Shown here: one piece after another, positions 1 to 7,505 of the stretch
How the letters are laid out: every line of letters begins with the position of its first letter
Position numbering within the stretch: position 1 is the stretch's first letter
DNA from: a virus
Virus record (IMG/VR): IMGVR_UViG_3300042545_001965
Coordinates: 1 to 33,641 of that record
DNA length: 33,641 nucleotides
Strand: one strand, 5' to 3'
The notes under the pieces: model-generated
Seen by the model: the letters and a program-made list of their open reading frames with translations, nothing else
Told to the model about the DNA's origin: nothing
The model's database searches: none
Translations under genes and position numbers: made by a program

Positions 1-2496
1 ATAACCGTTTGATAATTTAGCAACAATAATTGGTTCAGTGCTCACGCCCTTTTGCTGAATCATTTTTGATTGCTGTGCATGTCTTTCGGCATCACGCGGT
101 ACTTGAAAAGGATTACTTGAACCACCTTCTCGGCTTTTAATCATTTGTTGAGTTTTAGGTGTAAAGATATCCATAGTGATTGGAAGTTTAGTCAGCGTCC
201 ATTTACAATTACCAAATTCTTGGTTAATTCTTTTTAGAAAATCATCCAACTCGGCTTGGTTACGAATGCCCTTGGCTTGTGGATACAAAAAATCTTTTAA
301 CACATACTCAGGCCAGGTTGGAAATTTACTCTTTACAAAAGTATAAAGAGCATCGCGATATTCATTTAACTCACCTTCCGCCAAGGCTTTCTTATCAAAG
401 GTATCGGGATTCTGTTCGCCGAAGTCACGCATTAGCACGCCGGCTTTAGCATTGGCTTCATTTTCCCAGTCACTGCCAGTTTCTCCGGCATGAACCGGCA
501 TGGGTTCATATTCATCCTGATTGCGGTGTACCAGTTCGTGTGCCAAGGTACGCATGATGTCCATGGGATGACGATCAGCCACACTCAAGATCATGACATT
601 GGTTCCCGGCACATAACGGCCAAATGTGGCATTACGACGTGACCATTCGGGATCACGTTTTAGTTGTATGCCAGGAGGATTTTCAATTCCCAATTTCTTT
701 ACACAAAATGCAGCAAACTTTTCCAACTGTGTTTGCAGATCGTCAGCAGATTCCCGTATGCCTTTGCTCTCTTCCGCCACACCTGTCTGACCCGACTGTT
801 CAGCAGCTTGCTTGAGTGCTTGTTGAAATAGTCGAGCTGTCTTGTCTCTGCCCAAGGATTTCAGTTTTGATTTTACCCCACTAGTAAAATCATTGAGTTT
901 TGGATATGTATCATGCATTGAATGATAATTCATGATCTCGCCAACCAATCGATCCATAAAAGTACCACCGGTATCTTTGTATGAATCTTCCGTCACACCT
1001 TGTTGACCTGTGATATCTTGAACAGCCTTTAAGTGCCCACTTCCGGTGACGTAGACACCTGCTTTTCTTGTAGCAAGATATTGATCTCTAACATCAACTG
1101 TGGCCGCTTTGGCTATTTTTCCTGCCTTGTTGGGATATTGTTCCCAATTGCTAGGCCACATCAAGGACTCTCCTGCTTTGAGAAAGCGAGTGAGATTTTC
1201 TTGTGTAGCAGGTTGTTGACTCATATTTACAAAATCATATTTGCCTTCGCTGGCCATTGACAAAAACTTTTGCAGTGCTTGTGATGTAAATCCTATTCCT
1301 TGGAATGAATTATCCTTGGCAGTTGCCAGTAATCTATTGAATATTGTATCTTGGGCGTCAACACCAACTCGTTGAACTCTATTATTTTCATCTACATTGG
1401 CAAACAAAACATACAACCATTTTGGATCATTTGGGCCGGCAGTTTTAGCAACCTCATCGTCCCAGCTGCCTACATATTTGTCAATCTGTCCTTTTGTGTA
1501 AGTGCGATCCTTACCATTGCCTTCGTACCGAGCACCGTGTTTAGCAGCTATAGCCTGGACTTTTTTCAATGTGTCGGGCGAGAGATTCAATGGTTTATTG
1601 TGATCTTGTCCTACTATCACTGCGTTGGGATTCAAAAATACAGCAGATTCTTTTACACTTTCACCACCACCATCGCCGCCACCACCGTCTGCGGCAGCAT
1701 CTGTTTGCCCATAGTAATGATACCCGGGAAAAAACACGCCTCCAAAGCCGTACCGGAATGCTTTCTTCTTTTTCTTTTTCTTGGCTTCTTCTATACTGAG
1801 TTCTTGATCTCGGGCAGCTAATCTGGCAGCACGTAGTTGATCCAATGTGCCGTTGCTGCGTAGTATTTTGAATGCCAAATTCTCTGGGCCAAACTCGCCG
1901 GTCTTATCTAATCCGGCCTGGCGAAATTCTCTTATCTTTCTGCCCAAAGAATCCAACTGTTCTCGATTGCCCAATTTGATGGCAGCTTCGATACGCTGAC
2001 CCAGATCTTCGTACTTGCTCCGTACTGAAATGTCGTCTACTTCGGGTTTGCGTCGTTTAGGAACACTAATCCATTTATTGTCCTGCACTGAATAAATGCC
2101 CTGGCTTTTGGGATTTTCGTTGGCGTTCTGCACATAAAGTTCTACATCGTATCCGCCAATTTTAAAATTGTGCTGATCGTTGTACTGATATTTTTTGGCA
2201 TCAAACAGTTCGCGATATATTTCACTGGCATCTGCTCGGGGCAAGTCTGTGACCAAGTGTAGATCGATGTCGCTGTGATCTGTGTAAGTGTAAGCAGCAT
2301 TACTGCCGGAGATGGTAATGTCTTTAACTTCTAAATCCAAGCCCAGAAACTCCTTGAAGTCAGCAGCAATGGCCATAAGTTTTTCTCTAACTTCCGGCAA
2401 CAGATGTTCGTCACGGCCCCAGATTCGAGGGTTCAGATGTGTGTGAAATTTAATAGCATCGCTAAGGCGATAGTCTTCGAGCTCTTTGATGTCCAT
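1..2496 (-). CDS. Multidomain protein: nucleotidyltransferase fold + HExxH peptidase + ParB-like start (partial, 3' end outside window)
   Basis: The reading frame is open for 832 codons from the ATG at 2494-2496 to the window edge with no stop, so the C-terminus is missing. Residues ~55-125 read as a Pol-beta-type nucleotidyltransferase: a GS at 64-65, the acidic pair in SDIDLH (D76, D78) and a third carboxylate in YDVEL (D117). Residues ~239-280 form a low-complexity linker with a lysine run, an aromatic/glycine patch and a glycine/aspartate run. A zinc-peptidase motif HELVH lies at 653-657, followed by a candidate third ligand in the segment WENEANAKA. The last visible residues (VSTEPIIVAKL) resemble the start of a ParB/sulfiredoxin-like domain, which is tentative. 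Phage polyvalent proteins join such domains, and some enter the cell with the DNA. Whether this one is a virion protein is inference. It diverges from the radical SAM gene across 44 nt. Confidence 0.8.
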   Translation of the reverse strand, partial: MDIKELEDYRLSDAIKFHTHLNPRIWGRDEHLLPEVREKLMAIAADFKEFLGLDLEVKDITISGSNAAYTYTDHSDIDLHLVTDLPRADASEIYRELFDAKKYQYNDQHNFKIGGYDVELYVQNANENPKSQGIYSVQDNKWISVPKRRKPEVDDISVRSKYEDLGQRIEAAIKLGNREQLDSLGRKIREFRQAGLDKTGEFGPENLAFKILRSNGTLDQLRAARLAARDQELSIEEAKKKKKKKAFRYGFGGVFFPGYHYYGQTDAAADGGGGDGGGESVKESAVFLNPNAVIVGQDHNKPLNLSPDTLKKVQAIAAKHGARYEGNGKDRTYTKGQIDKYVGSWDDEVAKTAGPNDPKWLYVLFANVDENNRVQRVGVDAQDTIFNRLLATAKDNSFQGIGFTSQALQKFLSMASEGKYDFVNMSQQPATQENLTRFLKAGESLMWPSNWEQYPNKAGKIAKAATVDVRDQYLATRKAGVYVTGSGHLKAVQDITGQQGVTEDSYKDTGGTFMDRLVGEIMNYHSMHDTYPKLNDFTSGVKSKLKSLGRDKTARLFQQALKQAAEQSGQTGVAEESKGIRESADDLQTQLEKFAAFCVKKLGIENPPGIQLKRDPEWSRRNATFGRYVPGTNVMILSVADRHPMDIMRTLAHELVHRNQDEYEPMPVHAGETGSDWENEANAKAGVLMRDFGEQNPDTFDKKALAEGELNEYRDALYTFVKSKFPTWPEYVLKDFLYPQAKGIRNQAELDDFLKRINQEFGNCKWTLTKLPITMDIFTPKTQQMIKSREGGSSNPFQVPRDAERHAQQSKMIQQKGVSTEPIIVAKLSNGY

Positions 2497-2514
2497 AGTC
2501 TTTATTTGTATACT
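2486..2514 (+). promoter_or_regulatory. Sigma70-like promoter for the radical SAM gene
   Basis: TTGATG (2486-2491) and TATACT (2509-2514) are separated by 17 bp, matching 4/6 and 5/6 of the -35 and -10 consensus. The predicted start near 2521 leaves a ~20 nt leader before the ATG at 2541, without a clear Shine-Dalgarno. The -35 lies inside the 5' end of the divergent gene at 1-2496. Confidence 0.5.
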
Positions 2515-2515
2515 G

Positions 2516-2521
2516 TATTTA
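2516..2521 (-). promoter_or_regulatory. Late-promoter-like TAAATA element
   Basis: On the minus strand the sequence reads ATTAAATACAG, 20-25 nt before the ATG of the multidomain protein. It shares the TAAATAC core with elements before other genes here. T4-type late promoters (TATAAATA) are the model. A plus-strand TTTAAATAAAC at 2527-2537 faces the radical SAM gene. Confidence 0.35.
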
Positions 2522-2540
2522 ATCCGTTTAAATAAACATT

Positions 2541-3455
2541 ATGATTAATAAAATAACTGGATTTCATATAGAACCCACTAATATATGCACATTAAAGTGT
2601 GAAGGATGTGCAAGAACTCAATTTATTAACCAATGGCCACAGCACTGGACAAATAAAAGTATCAATGTCAATTCTTTAATGAATTTTTTAGATATTGATT
2701 TAACAGGATTAAAAATTATATTATGCGGAGTTTACGGAGATCCTATATATCATCCAGAATTTCACGACTTGTTACAAAAATTAAAGAATCGCGGCAGCCA
2801 TATCACTGTGGTAACCAATGGTAGTTATAAAGACACAGACTGGTGGAATATTACAGCTAAAATTTTAACTGCAGATGATTCTATATATTTTTCTATCGAC
2901 GGTATTCCAGATAATTTTACACAGTATAGAAAAAATGCAGACTGGGTTTCCATAGAACTCGGTATTAAAATCATGGCTCAATCCAGTTGTCGAACAGTTT
3001 GGAAATTTATTCCATTTGCGTTTAATCAAACACAAATTAACCAGGCACAGCAGCTGGCAATGAATTTGGGTATAGATGAATTTTTACTGGATCCCAGTGA
3101 CAGATTCGACGAAAAAACACAATATCTTGTGCCAGATGCAGATTTTCTCGGACCGAGATATTCGTTACAAAATAGCCTTATGAAAGGAACCAATGTTGTT
3201 ATAGATCCAAAGTGTACCAGCGGAAGGGAACACTTTATATCGGCAACAGGTCATTATGTTCCATGTTGCTATGTGAAAGATCATAGATTTTATTATAAAA
3301 CAATATTTGGTAAAAATCAAAAGAATTTTCAAATAGAAAAGAATACAATTACTCAACTATTAAAACAACCCGATACTATTGAATTTTATCAAAAAATAAC
3401 AAAATCGCCAGTGTTGGCATGCCAGTATAACTGCCCGTCTAAACAACAAGTTTAG
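2541..3455 (+). CDS. Radical SAM protein with SPASM-like C-terminal cysteines
   Basis: This 304-residue protein begins with a radical SAM cluster motif, CxxxCxxC, at C16, C20 and C23 (CTLKCEGC), which would bind a 4Fe-4S cluster and cleave S-adenosylmethionine. Downstream, CGVYGDP (~62-68) and TNGSY (~92-96) fit the usual partial TIM barrel. A second cysteine set (C225, C242, C243, C294, C298) fits a SPASM or twitch auxiliary cluster domain, typical of enzymes acting on peptides or sugars. The substrate cannot be inferred. It is one of three plus-strand genes, looks more A/T-rich than its neighbours, and has its own sigma70-like promoter, so it may be an acquired moron gene. Its 3' end overlaps the convergent GT25-like gene by 17 nt. 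Confidence 0.8.
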   Translation: MINKITGFHIEPTNICTLKCEGCARTQFINQWPQHWTNKSINVNSLMNFLDIDLTGLKIILCGVYGDPIYHPEFHDLLQKLKNRGSHITVVTNGSYKDTDWWNITAKILTADDSIYFSIDGIPDNFTQYRKNADWVSIELGIKIMAQSSCRTVWKFIPFAFNQTQINQAQQLAMNLGIDEFLLDPSDRFDEKTQYLVPDADFLGPRYSLQNSLMKGTNVVIDPKCTSGREHFISATGHYVPCCYVKDHRFYYKTIFGKNQKNFQIEKNTITQLLKQPDTIEFYQKITKSPVLACQYNCPSKQQV

Positions 3456-4014
3456 CAGTTGTCGAAGGACCACGTGAGAGGTTGAGTGCAACCAAATCCC
3501 AATCCCAGTGATGCCACGGCACAAATCTGGTACCAATACACTTGTCACTGGGTTTGACTTCGGTTGATTTAATACCACTAATCAATGCTGCGGCGTGTGC
3601 GGGACTTAGTGCATAAGCATGTGCTCCTTTGCTCCAAGTTCCTGTTGTACCTGTTTTAGTGCCGCGATCTTGATGAAATTTTTGTATGCCTTTCGACAGG
3701 TCCAACACCGGCAATGGACCTTGTATTACAGCATCTGTTTCTAGTACGACAATGGGTTCGTTTATTTCAACACACCGATGCCACAAATACCAGTGACTGA
3801 AGAAACAACCTTGATGTCCAGGGCGTTGATATATTTTGGTAGCAGGGTTAAGGTAAAGCCCAGCACGTTCATAATGCTGGGCTGTTACTGCGGTGCCTAA
3901 TGTGGCCGGAAATGGCTCTGCTGACCATCCCCACTTGCGGCAGCTGGCCAAGCAATCCTGTAATAACCTTTGACTATTTTCATGTTCAAATAATGTTATC
4001 ACATAAGATTGCAT
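3439..4014 (-). CDS. GT25-like glycosyltransferase
   Basis: The likely start is the ATG at 4012-4014 (MQSYVITLF), giving 191 residues. An in-frame ATG at 4101 would add 29 residues of basic sequence inside the upstream gene and seems less likely. The core resembles family 25 (LPS biosynthesis type) glycosyltransferases: an N-terminal strand YVITL, then GCFFSHWYLWHRCVE (69-83) and VVLETDAVI (89-97), where E92/D94 would stand for the acidic metal/sugar-nucleotide motif. It is shorter than cellular GT25 enzymes. It overlaps the upstream glycosyltransferase by a few bases in a different frame, so the two are probably co-translated. Modification of host surface glycans, virion proteins or DNA bases are all possible. 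Confidence 0.65.
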   Translation of the reverse strand: MQSYVITLFEHENSQRLLQDCLASCRKWGWSAEPFPATLGTAVTAQHYERAGLYLNPATKIYQRPGHQGCFFSHWYLWHRCVEINEPIVVLETDAVIQGPLPVLDLSKGIQKFHQDRGTKTGTTGTWSKGAHAYALSPAHAAALISGIKSTEVKPSDKCIGTRFVPWHHWDWDLVALNLSRGPSTTAKLVV

Positions 4015-4018
4015 AGGG

Positions 4019-4909
4019 TCAAGCTGTTTTTTTCTTGGCGGCTTTTTTAGCTGCTGGAGCAGCGGCTGGCTCGTTGGAAGAAATGACTGTGGGAGTGACA
4101 TTGGAAGCCAATTGTGTAGCAGGTGTAGCTGCCACAGGTGGTGATGCAGCCACTACCGCAGCAGGCACTGTGCCATTTTGTACAGCAATTTCGTGCAGGG
4201 CCTTGTACAGGGGCTCTTGTGCAGCAAAGTCAAACACATAACTTCCCGTGTGGCGTAACAACACACGCTTGTCTACCCAAATTTTGCCACCTATGTCACG
4301 CCAGTTTTCGCAGAAAGTCCAATCTTCACTATAATAACGATTTTCACGTACCGCAGTATCATAATAAGTTTTGAGATGTTTATCTAATTCTTTCGGGAGA
4401 CCAATGTCGTTGTTAAAAGGCTTGACAGCAGGATGCTCATTTAATTTTTCAAATACATGACGTTTAACCAACATAAAGCCTGTACCGGTCTTGCTTACTT
4501 CTTGCAGGCCATCTGGACCTTCTTCGGCACCGTCGAATCCGTTCACGACCCACTTGACTGGTAAAGTTTTCATAGGATACAAGCCACCGATCACATCTAC
4601 ATCTCTATTCAGCATGACCAACAAGTGCCACGGTTCCCATCCAATGTCGGCATCCACAAACATTAAATGTGTTGAATCTGGATTATTGAGAAATTTAGCT
4701 ACCAAAGTATTACGGGCACGACTAATAAGACTTTCATTGGTCATGGTTTCTATGGTCCAATCAATACCTAATTGACGGCAAGTGTTAGCCCATTTGATAT
4801 AGCTCATAAAAGTTTGTTCTGTTAGCATGCCACCGTAGCAAGGCATGCAGATATGTACTTTTGTAGTACGTAAGTAGTCGACGTTTACTTGGATTTGTTG
4901 TTCAGCCAT
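4019..4909 (-). CDS. GT-A fold glycosyltransferase (GT2-like) with Ala/Pro/Lys-rich tail
   Basis: The protein has 296 residues. The first ~230 look like a GT-A glycosyltransferase: a strand VHICMPCYGG (18-27), an arginine-rich SLISRARNTLVAKF (60-73), the DxD-type motif FVDADIGW (84-91) for metal and sugar nucleotide, and a later SEDWTFCENW segment as a candidate acceptor-site motif. Residues ~245-296 are Ala/Pro/Thr-rich and end in a lysine cluster, an unusual tail that could bind nucleic acid or a virion surface. A good Shine-Dalgarno (GAGGAAG) lies before the ATG and a TAAATAC late-like element lies 24 nt or more upstream. It is followed directly by the GT25-like gene, so a two-enzyme glycosylation pair is likely. 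Confidence 0.75.
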   Translation of the reverse strand: MAEQQIQVNVDYLRTTKVHICMPCYGGMLTEQTFMSYIKWANTCRQLGIDWTIETMTNESLISRARNTLVAKFLNNPDSTHLMFVDADIGWEPWHLLVMLNRDVDVIGGLYPMKTLPVKWVVNGFDGAEEGPDGLQEVSKTGTGFMLVKRHVFEKLNEHPAVKPFNNDIGLPKELDKHLKTYYDTAVRENRYYSEDWTFCENWRDIGGKIWVDKRVLLRHTGSYVFDFAAQEPLYKALHEIAVQNGTVPAAVVAASPPVAATPATQLASNVTPTVISSNEPAAAPAAKKAAKKKTA

Positions 4910-4932
4910 AACTTCCTCTTAAATTATGTATG

Positions 4933-4938
4933 TATTTA
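4933..4938 (-). promoter_or_regulatory. Late-promoter-like TAAATA element
   Basis: The minus strand reads CATTAAATACATAC upstream of the GT-A glycosyltransferase. With a start ~6 nt downstream, the leader would be ~20 nt and would include the GAGGAAG Shine-Dalgarno. The element sits in the short gap after the nucleotidyltransferase gene and is not part of a stop codon. Confidence 0.45.
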
Positions 4939-4947
4939 ATGGAGGAG

Positions 4948-5808
4948 TTATAGGCCGATAGATTTTTCTTCCACGTAGTCAGTTTTGCTGTAGGCATTGC
5001 TTAACGGGCTTAACTCTGTGTATTCTGCTCTGTTGCCTAACGGTTGGTCTGTTTGTGTCAGGTCATACATTCTGGCAGCGATCTCACCGTTGAGTAATTG
5101 CTGGGCTTCGATGTAATTGCCACGTTTGATCATTGATACAAAACTTGCCAATTCTTTGCTTAGATTGGCCACTAAGTTTTGCTGATCCATAGGAATTACA
5201 TGCTGGGCTAAATCTTCTGCAACTGGTTGAGTTAATACAGAATCTAATATTTCAACAAGCTTGCCAGCTGCTGAATCATTGCTGACCGTGCTGGGATATA
5301 GTTCTTTTACAAGTTTAATTTTTTGTTCGTCACGCAGTCCTGCCCATTTGGCACGTATTTCTGTAGCCGATGTCATACCGCCGCCAAACTGTGCCACTGG
5401 TAGATAAGCCATATATCCATGTTGACTCATGGGTTCAAGACCGTTTCGTTTGTAAGGTTGTAAATAGGCCAACTCGCCATTCTTTTTAACACCGCCTGGT
5501 TGTGGCATTTCCTCTTGATCCTTTTCGCTACGCACAAAAATCAATTGTGTGGTATCAGGATCGTACATTTGTGTGATTTCTTGTGCACGAAACGGACTTT
5601 TTACTTGAATAAATCTATTACCGGGAACCCCGGCTGCTTGTGCCAAAATCTTTTTGACTCTGAATGGGAAAGGACGTTCAGCAGTGTCGTCTGTGGATGC
5701 TACAAATACTTCAGCACTAGGAAATGCTGCTTGTGCGGCGTTATACAGTGCTGTATGACCACCATGCCATGGATGAAATCCACCCGGAACAATAACTAAT
5801 TTTTTCAT
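4948..5808 (-). CDS. HxGH-family nucleotidyltransferase (cytidylyltransferase-like)
   Basis: The ATG at 5806-5808 (MKKLVIVPG) is preferred because the nucleotide-binding strand begins there; an upstream ATG at 5823 adds five residues. The 286-residue protein opens with KLVIVPGGFHPWHGGH, where H15-G-G-H18 is the HxGH motif of nucleotidylyltransferases, and has a matching ISSTxIR-like segment, MTSATEIRA, near residue 150. This family transfers a nucleoside monophosphate (AMP, CMP) to a phosphate acceptor, as in NMN adenylyltransferase or RfaE/TagD-type enzymes; the acceptor is not identifiable. The last ~110 residues are helical with no known domain. Next to two glycosyltransferases, activation of a sugar or sugar-alcohol donor is plausible, as is NAD metabolism. 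Confidence 0.75.
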   Translation of the reverse strand: MKKLVIVPGGFHPWHGGHTALYNAAQAAFPSAEVFVASTDDTAERPFPFRVKKILAQAAGVPGNRFIQVKSPFRAQEITQMYDPDTTQLIFVRSEKDQEEMPQPGGVKKNGELAYLQPYKRNGLEPMSQHGYMAYLPVAQFGGGMTSATEIRAKWAGLRDEQKIKLVKELYPSTVSNDSAAGKLVEILDSVLTQPVAEDLAQHVIPMDQQNLVANLSKELASFVSMIKRGNYIEAQQLLNGEIAARMYDLTQTDQPLGNRAEYTELSPLSNAYSKTDYVEEKSIGL

Positions 5809-5813
5809 GCTAG

Positions 5814-5819
5814 TATTTA
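5814..5819 (-). promoter_or_regulatory. Late-promoter-like TAAATA element just upstream of the ATG
   Basis: The minus strand reads GCTAAATACTAGCATG: the core ends five bases before the ATG of the HxGH gene. If it works as a T4-type late -10 element, the transcript would start at or next to the ATG. Confidence 0.35.
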
Positions 5820-5823
5820 GCAA

Positions 5824-6255
5824 TTACATATTTTCCAACAGCCACAAGTAAACTGGACTTGTAAATTCAAACCGCACACATCCGTTGCAACCCATTACAC
5901 CAAAAAACTGATCTTGCAATTCTTGAGAAGTATCATTGAAATTATGGGTGTAGACTGTTTTGTCTAAAAATAACTGTCCCAATTGTATTCCGTCAAGACT
6001 CACTACTGAAATATTTACAACTCTGTCCGACACGATGTTTCCATCGTTGTCCAACACAGTATGATCTTGTTGTTTGCCAGATAGGATAATTTCTATGACA
6101 TGTGTATCGTCGGTTTCGTCGGCAAAATCAAACAAAATTGTTTCTGGGTTGGTTGTTAGAATTTGACTAAACTTTATTTGATTATCTAATTTTATTTCTA
6201 ATCGAAGATCATCTCCGGTAGCACATGCCACCAGAGACATTGAACAGATATTCAT
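5824..6255 (-). CDS. Hypothetical protein, acidic, 143 aa
   Basis: I do not recognise this family. The 143-residue product is acidic and predicted beta-rich, with alternating hydrophobic/polar strands (LRLEIKLDNQIKFSQ) and no signal peptide or membrane segment. A short cysteine pair CNGC (~124-127) precedes a beta-like ending (FEFTSPVYLWLL). It sits between a small beta-rich protein (6259-6627, gap 3 nt) and the nucleotidyltransferase gene, and appears co-transcribed with both. A carbohydrate- or virion-associated beta-sandwich is possible, but this is only a guess from composition. Confidence 0.7.
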   Translation of the reverse strand: MNICSMSLVACATGDDLRLEIKLDNQIKFSQILTTNPETILFDFADETDDTHVIEIILSGKQQDHTVLDNDGNIVSDRVVNISVVSLDGIQLGQLFLDKTVYTHNFNDTSQELQDQFFGVMGCNGCVRFEFTSPVYLWLLENM

Positions 6256-6258
6256 TTG

Positions 6259-6627
6259 TTAATAACTTAGTGTTAGTTTGGTAATAGTGCCGGCTTCGAA
6301 TCCTTCGACTCTGGCGCGGATCCAGGTAAAATAACCTGTTATGTTTCTTGAAAAATTTTCAGTAATTTCGCTAGAAGCTGAATCAAACTCGCTGACTTTA
6401 AACCAGTCTGAATCCACAGCAGGAACAGCATCTAGTGTAGCTTCAATTTTGATAATGCCTTGAAAATTCAATAGGAAAAAAGCCACTGTCTGCAGAGTAC
6501 CAAACCCGCCATAGTAATTGGCAGCCTGTTGATCTTCGCCGGCCCAGTCTTGGCTACTGCCATCGTAGTTGCCCGATGGTGTGCCGTATGTGGTGGTGGG
6601 CAACAGTTGCAGAGTGGTGGTTTTCAT
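6259..6627 (-). CDS. Hypothetical beta-rich protein, 122 aa
   Basis: A 122-residue protein without recognisable catalytic motifs. It is rich in Thr, Ser, Gly, Tyr and Phe, with a tyrosine/glycine-rich early part (NYYGGFG) and beta-like stretches such as YFTWIRARVEGF, which suggest a small virion or accessory sandwich domain. Its start directly abuts the stop of the 54-residue gene upstream (the two share no gap), and it ends 3 nt before the next gene, so the four genes between 5.8 and 7.5 kb look like one translational unit. Function unknown. Confidence 0.7.
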   Translation of the reverse strand: MKTTTLQLLPTTTYGTPSGNYDGSSQDWAGEDQQAANYYGGFGTLQTVAFFLLNFQGIIKIEATLDAVPAVDSDWFKVSEFDSASSEITENFSRNITGYFTWIRARVEGFEAGTITKLTLSY

Positions 6628-6792
6628 TTATGCTCGTTCCGCTTCTACAATAATACCTGCACCGGCAAGCTCTTCAGCTACGCTTGCCAGAGCAGAGATG
6701 ATATCATCGGTAGCTATGACGGCAACGTCACCGTTGTCTTTAACTAGCTTGCTTAGTTTAATTACGATTACTTCTTCTTGTATTTTTGCCAT
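6628..6792 (-). CDS. Small acidic protein, 54 aa
   Basis: A short frame with ATG at 6790-6792 and TAA at 6628-6630 encodes 54 residues, beginning MAKIQEEVIVIKLSKLV and ending VEAERA. It fills exactly the space between the TGA of the 236-residue gene (6795) and the ATG of the next gene (6627), with a GAGG about 12 nt upstream of the start. The sequence alternates a beta-like strand (EVIVIKL) with a helical, acidic Ala-rich second half. The tight packing and protein-like composition argue that it is real. No family recognised. Confidence 0.65.
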   Translation of the reverse strand: MAKIQEEVIVIKLSKLVKDNGDVAVIATDDIISALASVAEELAGAGIIVEAERA

Positions 6793-6794
6793 GG

Positions 6795-7505
6795 TCAGTT
6801 ATTTACCTCAATAATGGGCATTGTTGTCCTGACAATTCCAGGACAAATCAGCTGTAACATCAGCTCTATTTTTGCGTCGTTATGGTCAAAGTAGTGATAT
6901 CTTCGGGTCCAAAGCCAACGTGTCTCATATTTAAGCCAATACTGTAACCCTCTGCCAATTTTGATATCAGGTTGATTTTGCAAATAAGTCAACATACGAT
7001 TCTTGTCATCTAAGGTCCATAAGCGTTCTTTTAAAAAACTTCTGAACTTGTAGGCACTGGATTTGAGCAAGATAGTGTCTTTGGGTCGATCTACTACAGC
7101 TTCTTTGATATAATACACATGTATATAATGTTTGCTGCCAATTTGCTGTAATAAATCTTTGTTGTTGGAATAGATGTATCCCCAGTCTCCAGAAAATACC
7201 AGTTTGATCTGATTTTTTAAGGGCCAAAGAAAAGTCAACAAGTCCGATAAACAAACCAAATCAAATTGATCGCGTACAGGTACGGTCCGGTCATGGTTCC
7301 AATAGCTGAGTTTGGTACGTTGTTCAAATCTGCGAGCAACAATTTCGATCACGTCCGATAAGCTGACCAAAGGCTTCCGCATTTCACGCAAACAGCTGAA
7401 ATCCTTCATACGCAGTTTAAGGCTGTAGCGGTACTGATCGTAAAATAACCGATCACCGCATTCCTTACGTTCTAGGTTTGAATCGATCAATGACAATGTA
7501 TCCAT
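6795..7505 (-). CDS. Hypothetical protein, 236 aa
   Basis: A 236-residue protein of unknown function, rich in Arg, Leu, Tyr and Trp. It has several basic, aromatic helices (RTKLSYWNHDR, YWLKYETRWLWTRRYH) and a central beta-like part. No Walker, DxD or HxH catalytic pattern was found. It starts inside the 3' end of clpA (41 nt overlap, different frame) with no obvious Shine-Dalgarno, so it may depend on clpA translation. Basic/aromatic composition and position after clpA are compatible with a nucleic-acid-binding or Clp adaptor role, but nothing specific supports either. Confidence 0.7.
   Translation of the reverse strand: MDTLSLIDSNLERKECGDRLFYDQYRYSLKLRMKDFSCLREMRKPLVSLSDVIEIVARRFEQRTKLSYWNHDRTVPVRDQFDLVCLSDLLTFLWPLKNQIKLVFSGDWGYIYSNNKDLLQQIGSKHYIHVYYIKEAVVDRPKDTILLKSSAYKFRSFLKERLWTLDDKNRMLTYLQNQPDIKIGRGLQYWLKYETRWLWTRRYHYFDHNDAKIELMLQLICPGIVRTTMPIIEVNN

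Noticed and set aside
1351-1821. Plus-strand frame of 156 codons antisense to the multidomain protein
   Set aside because: The minus-strand frame is open for 832 codons with clear domain motifs; this frame is its shadow.
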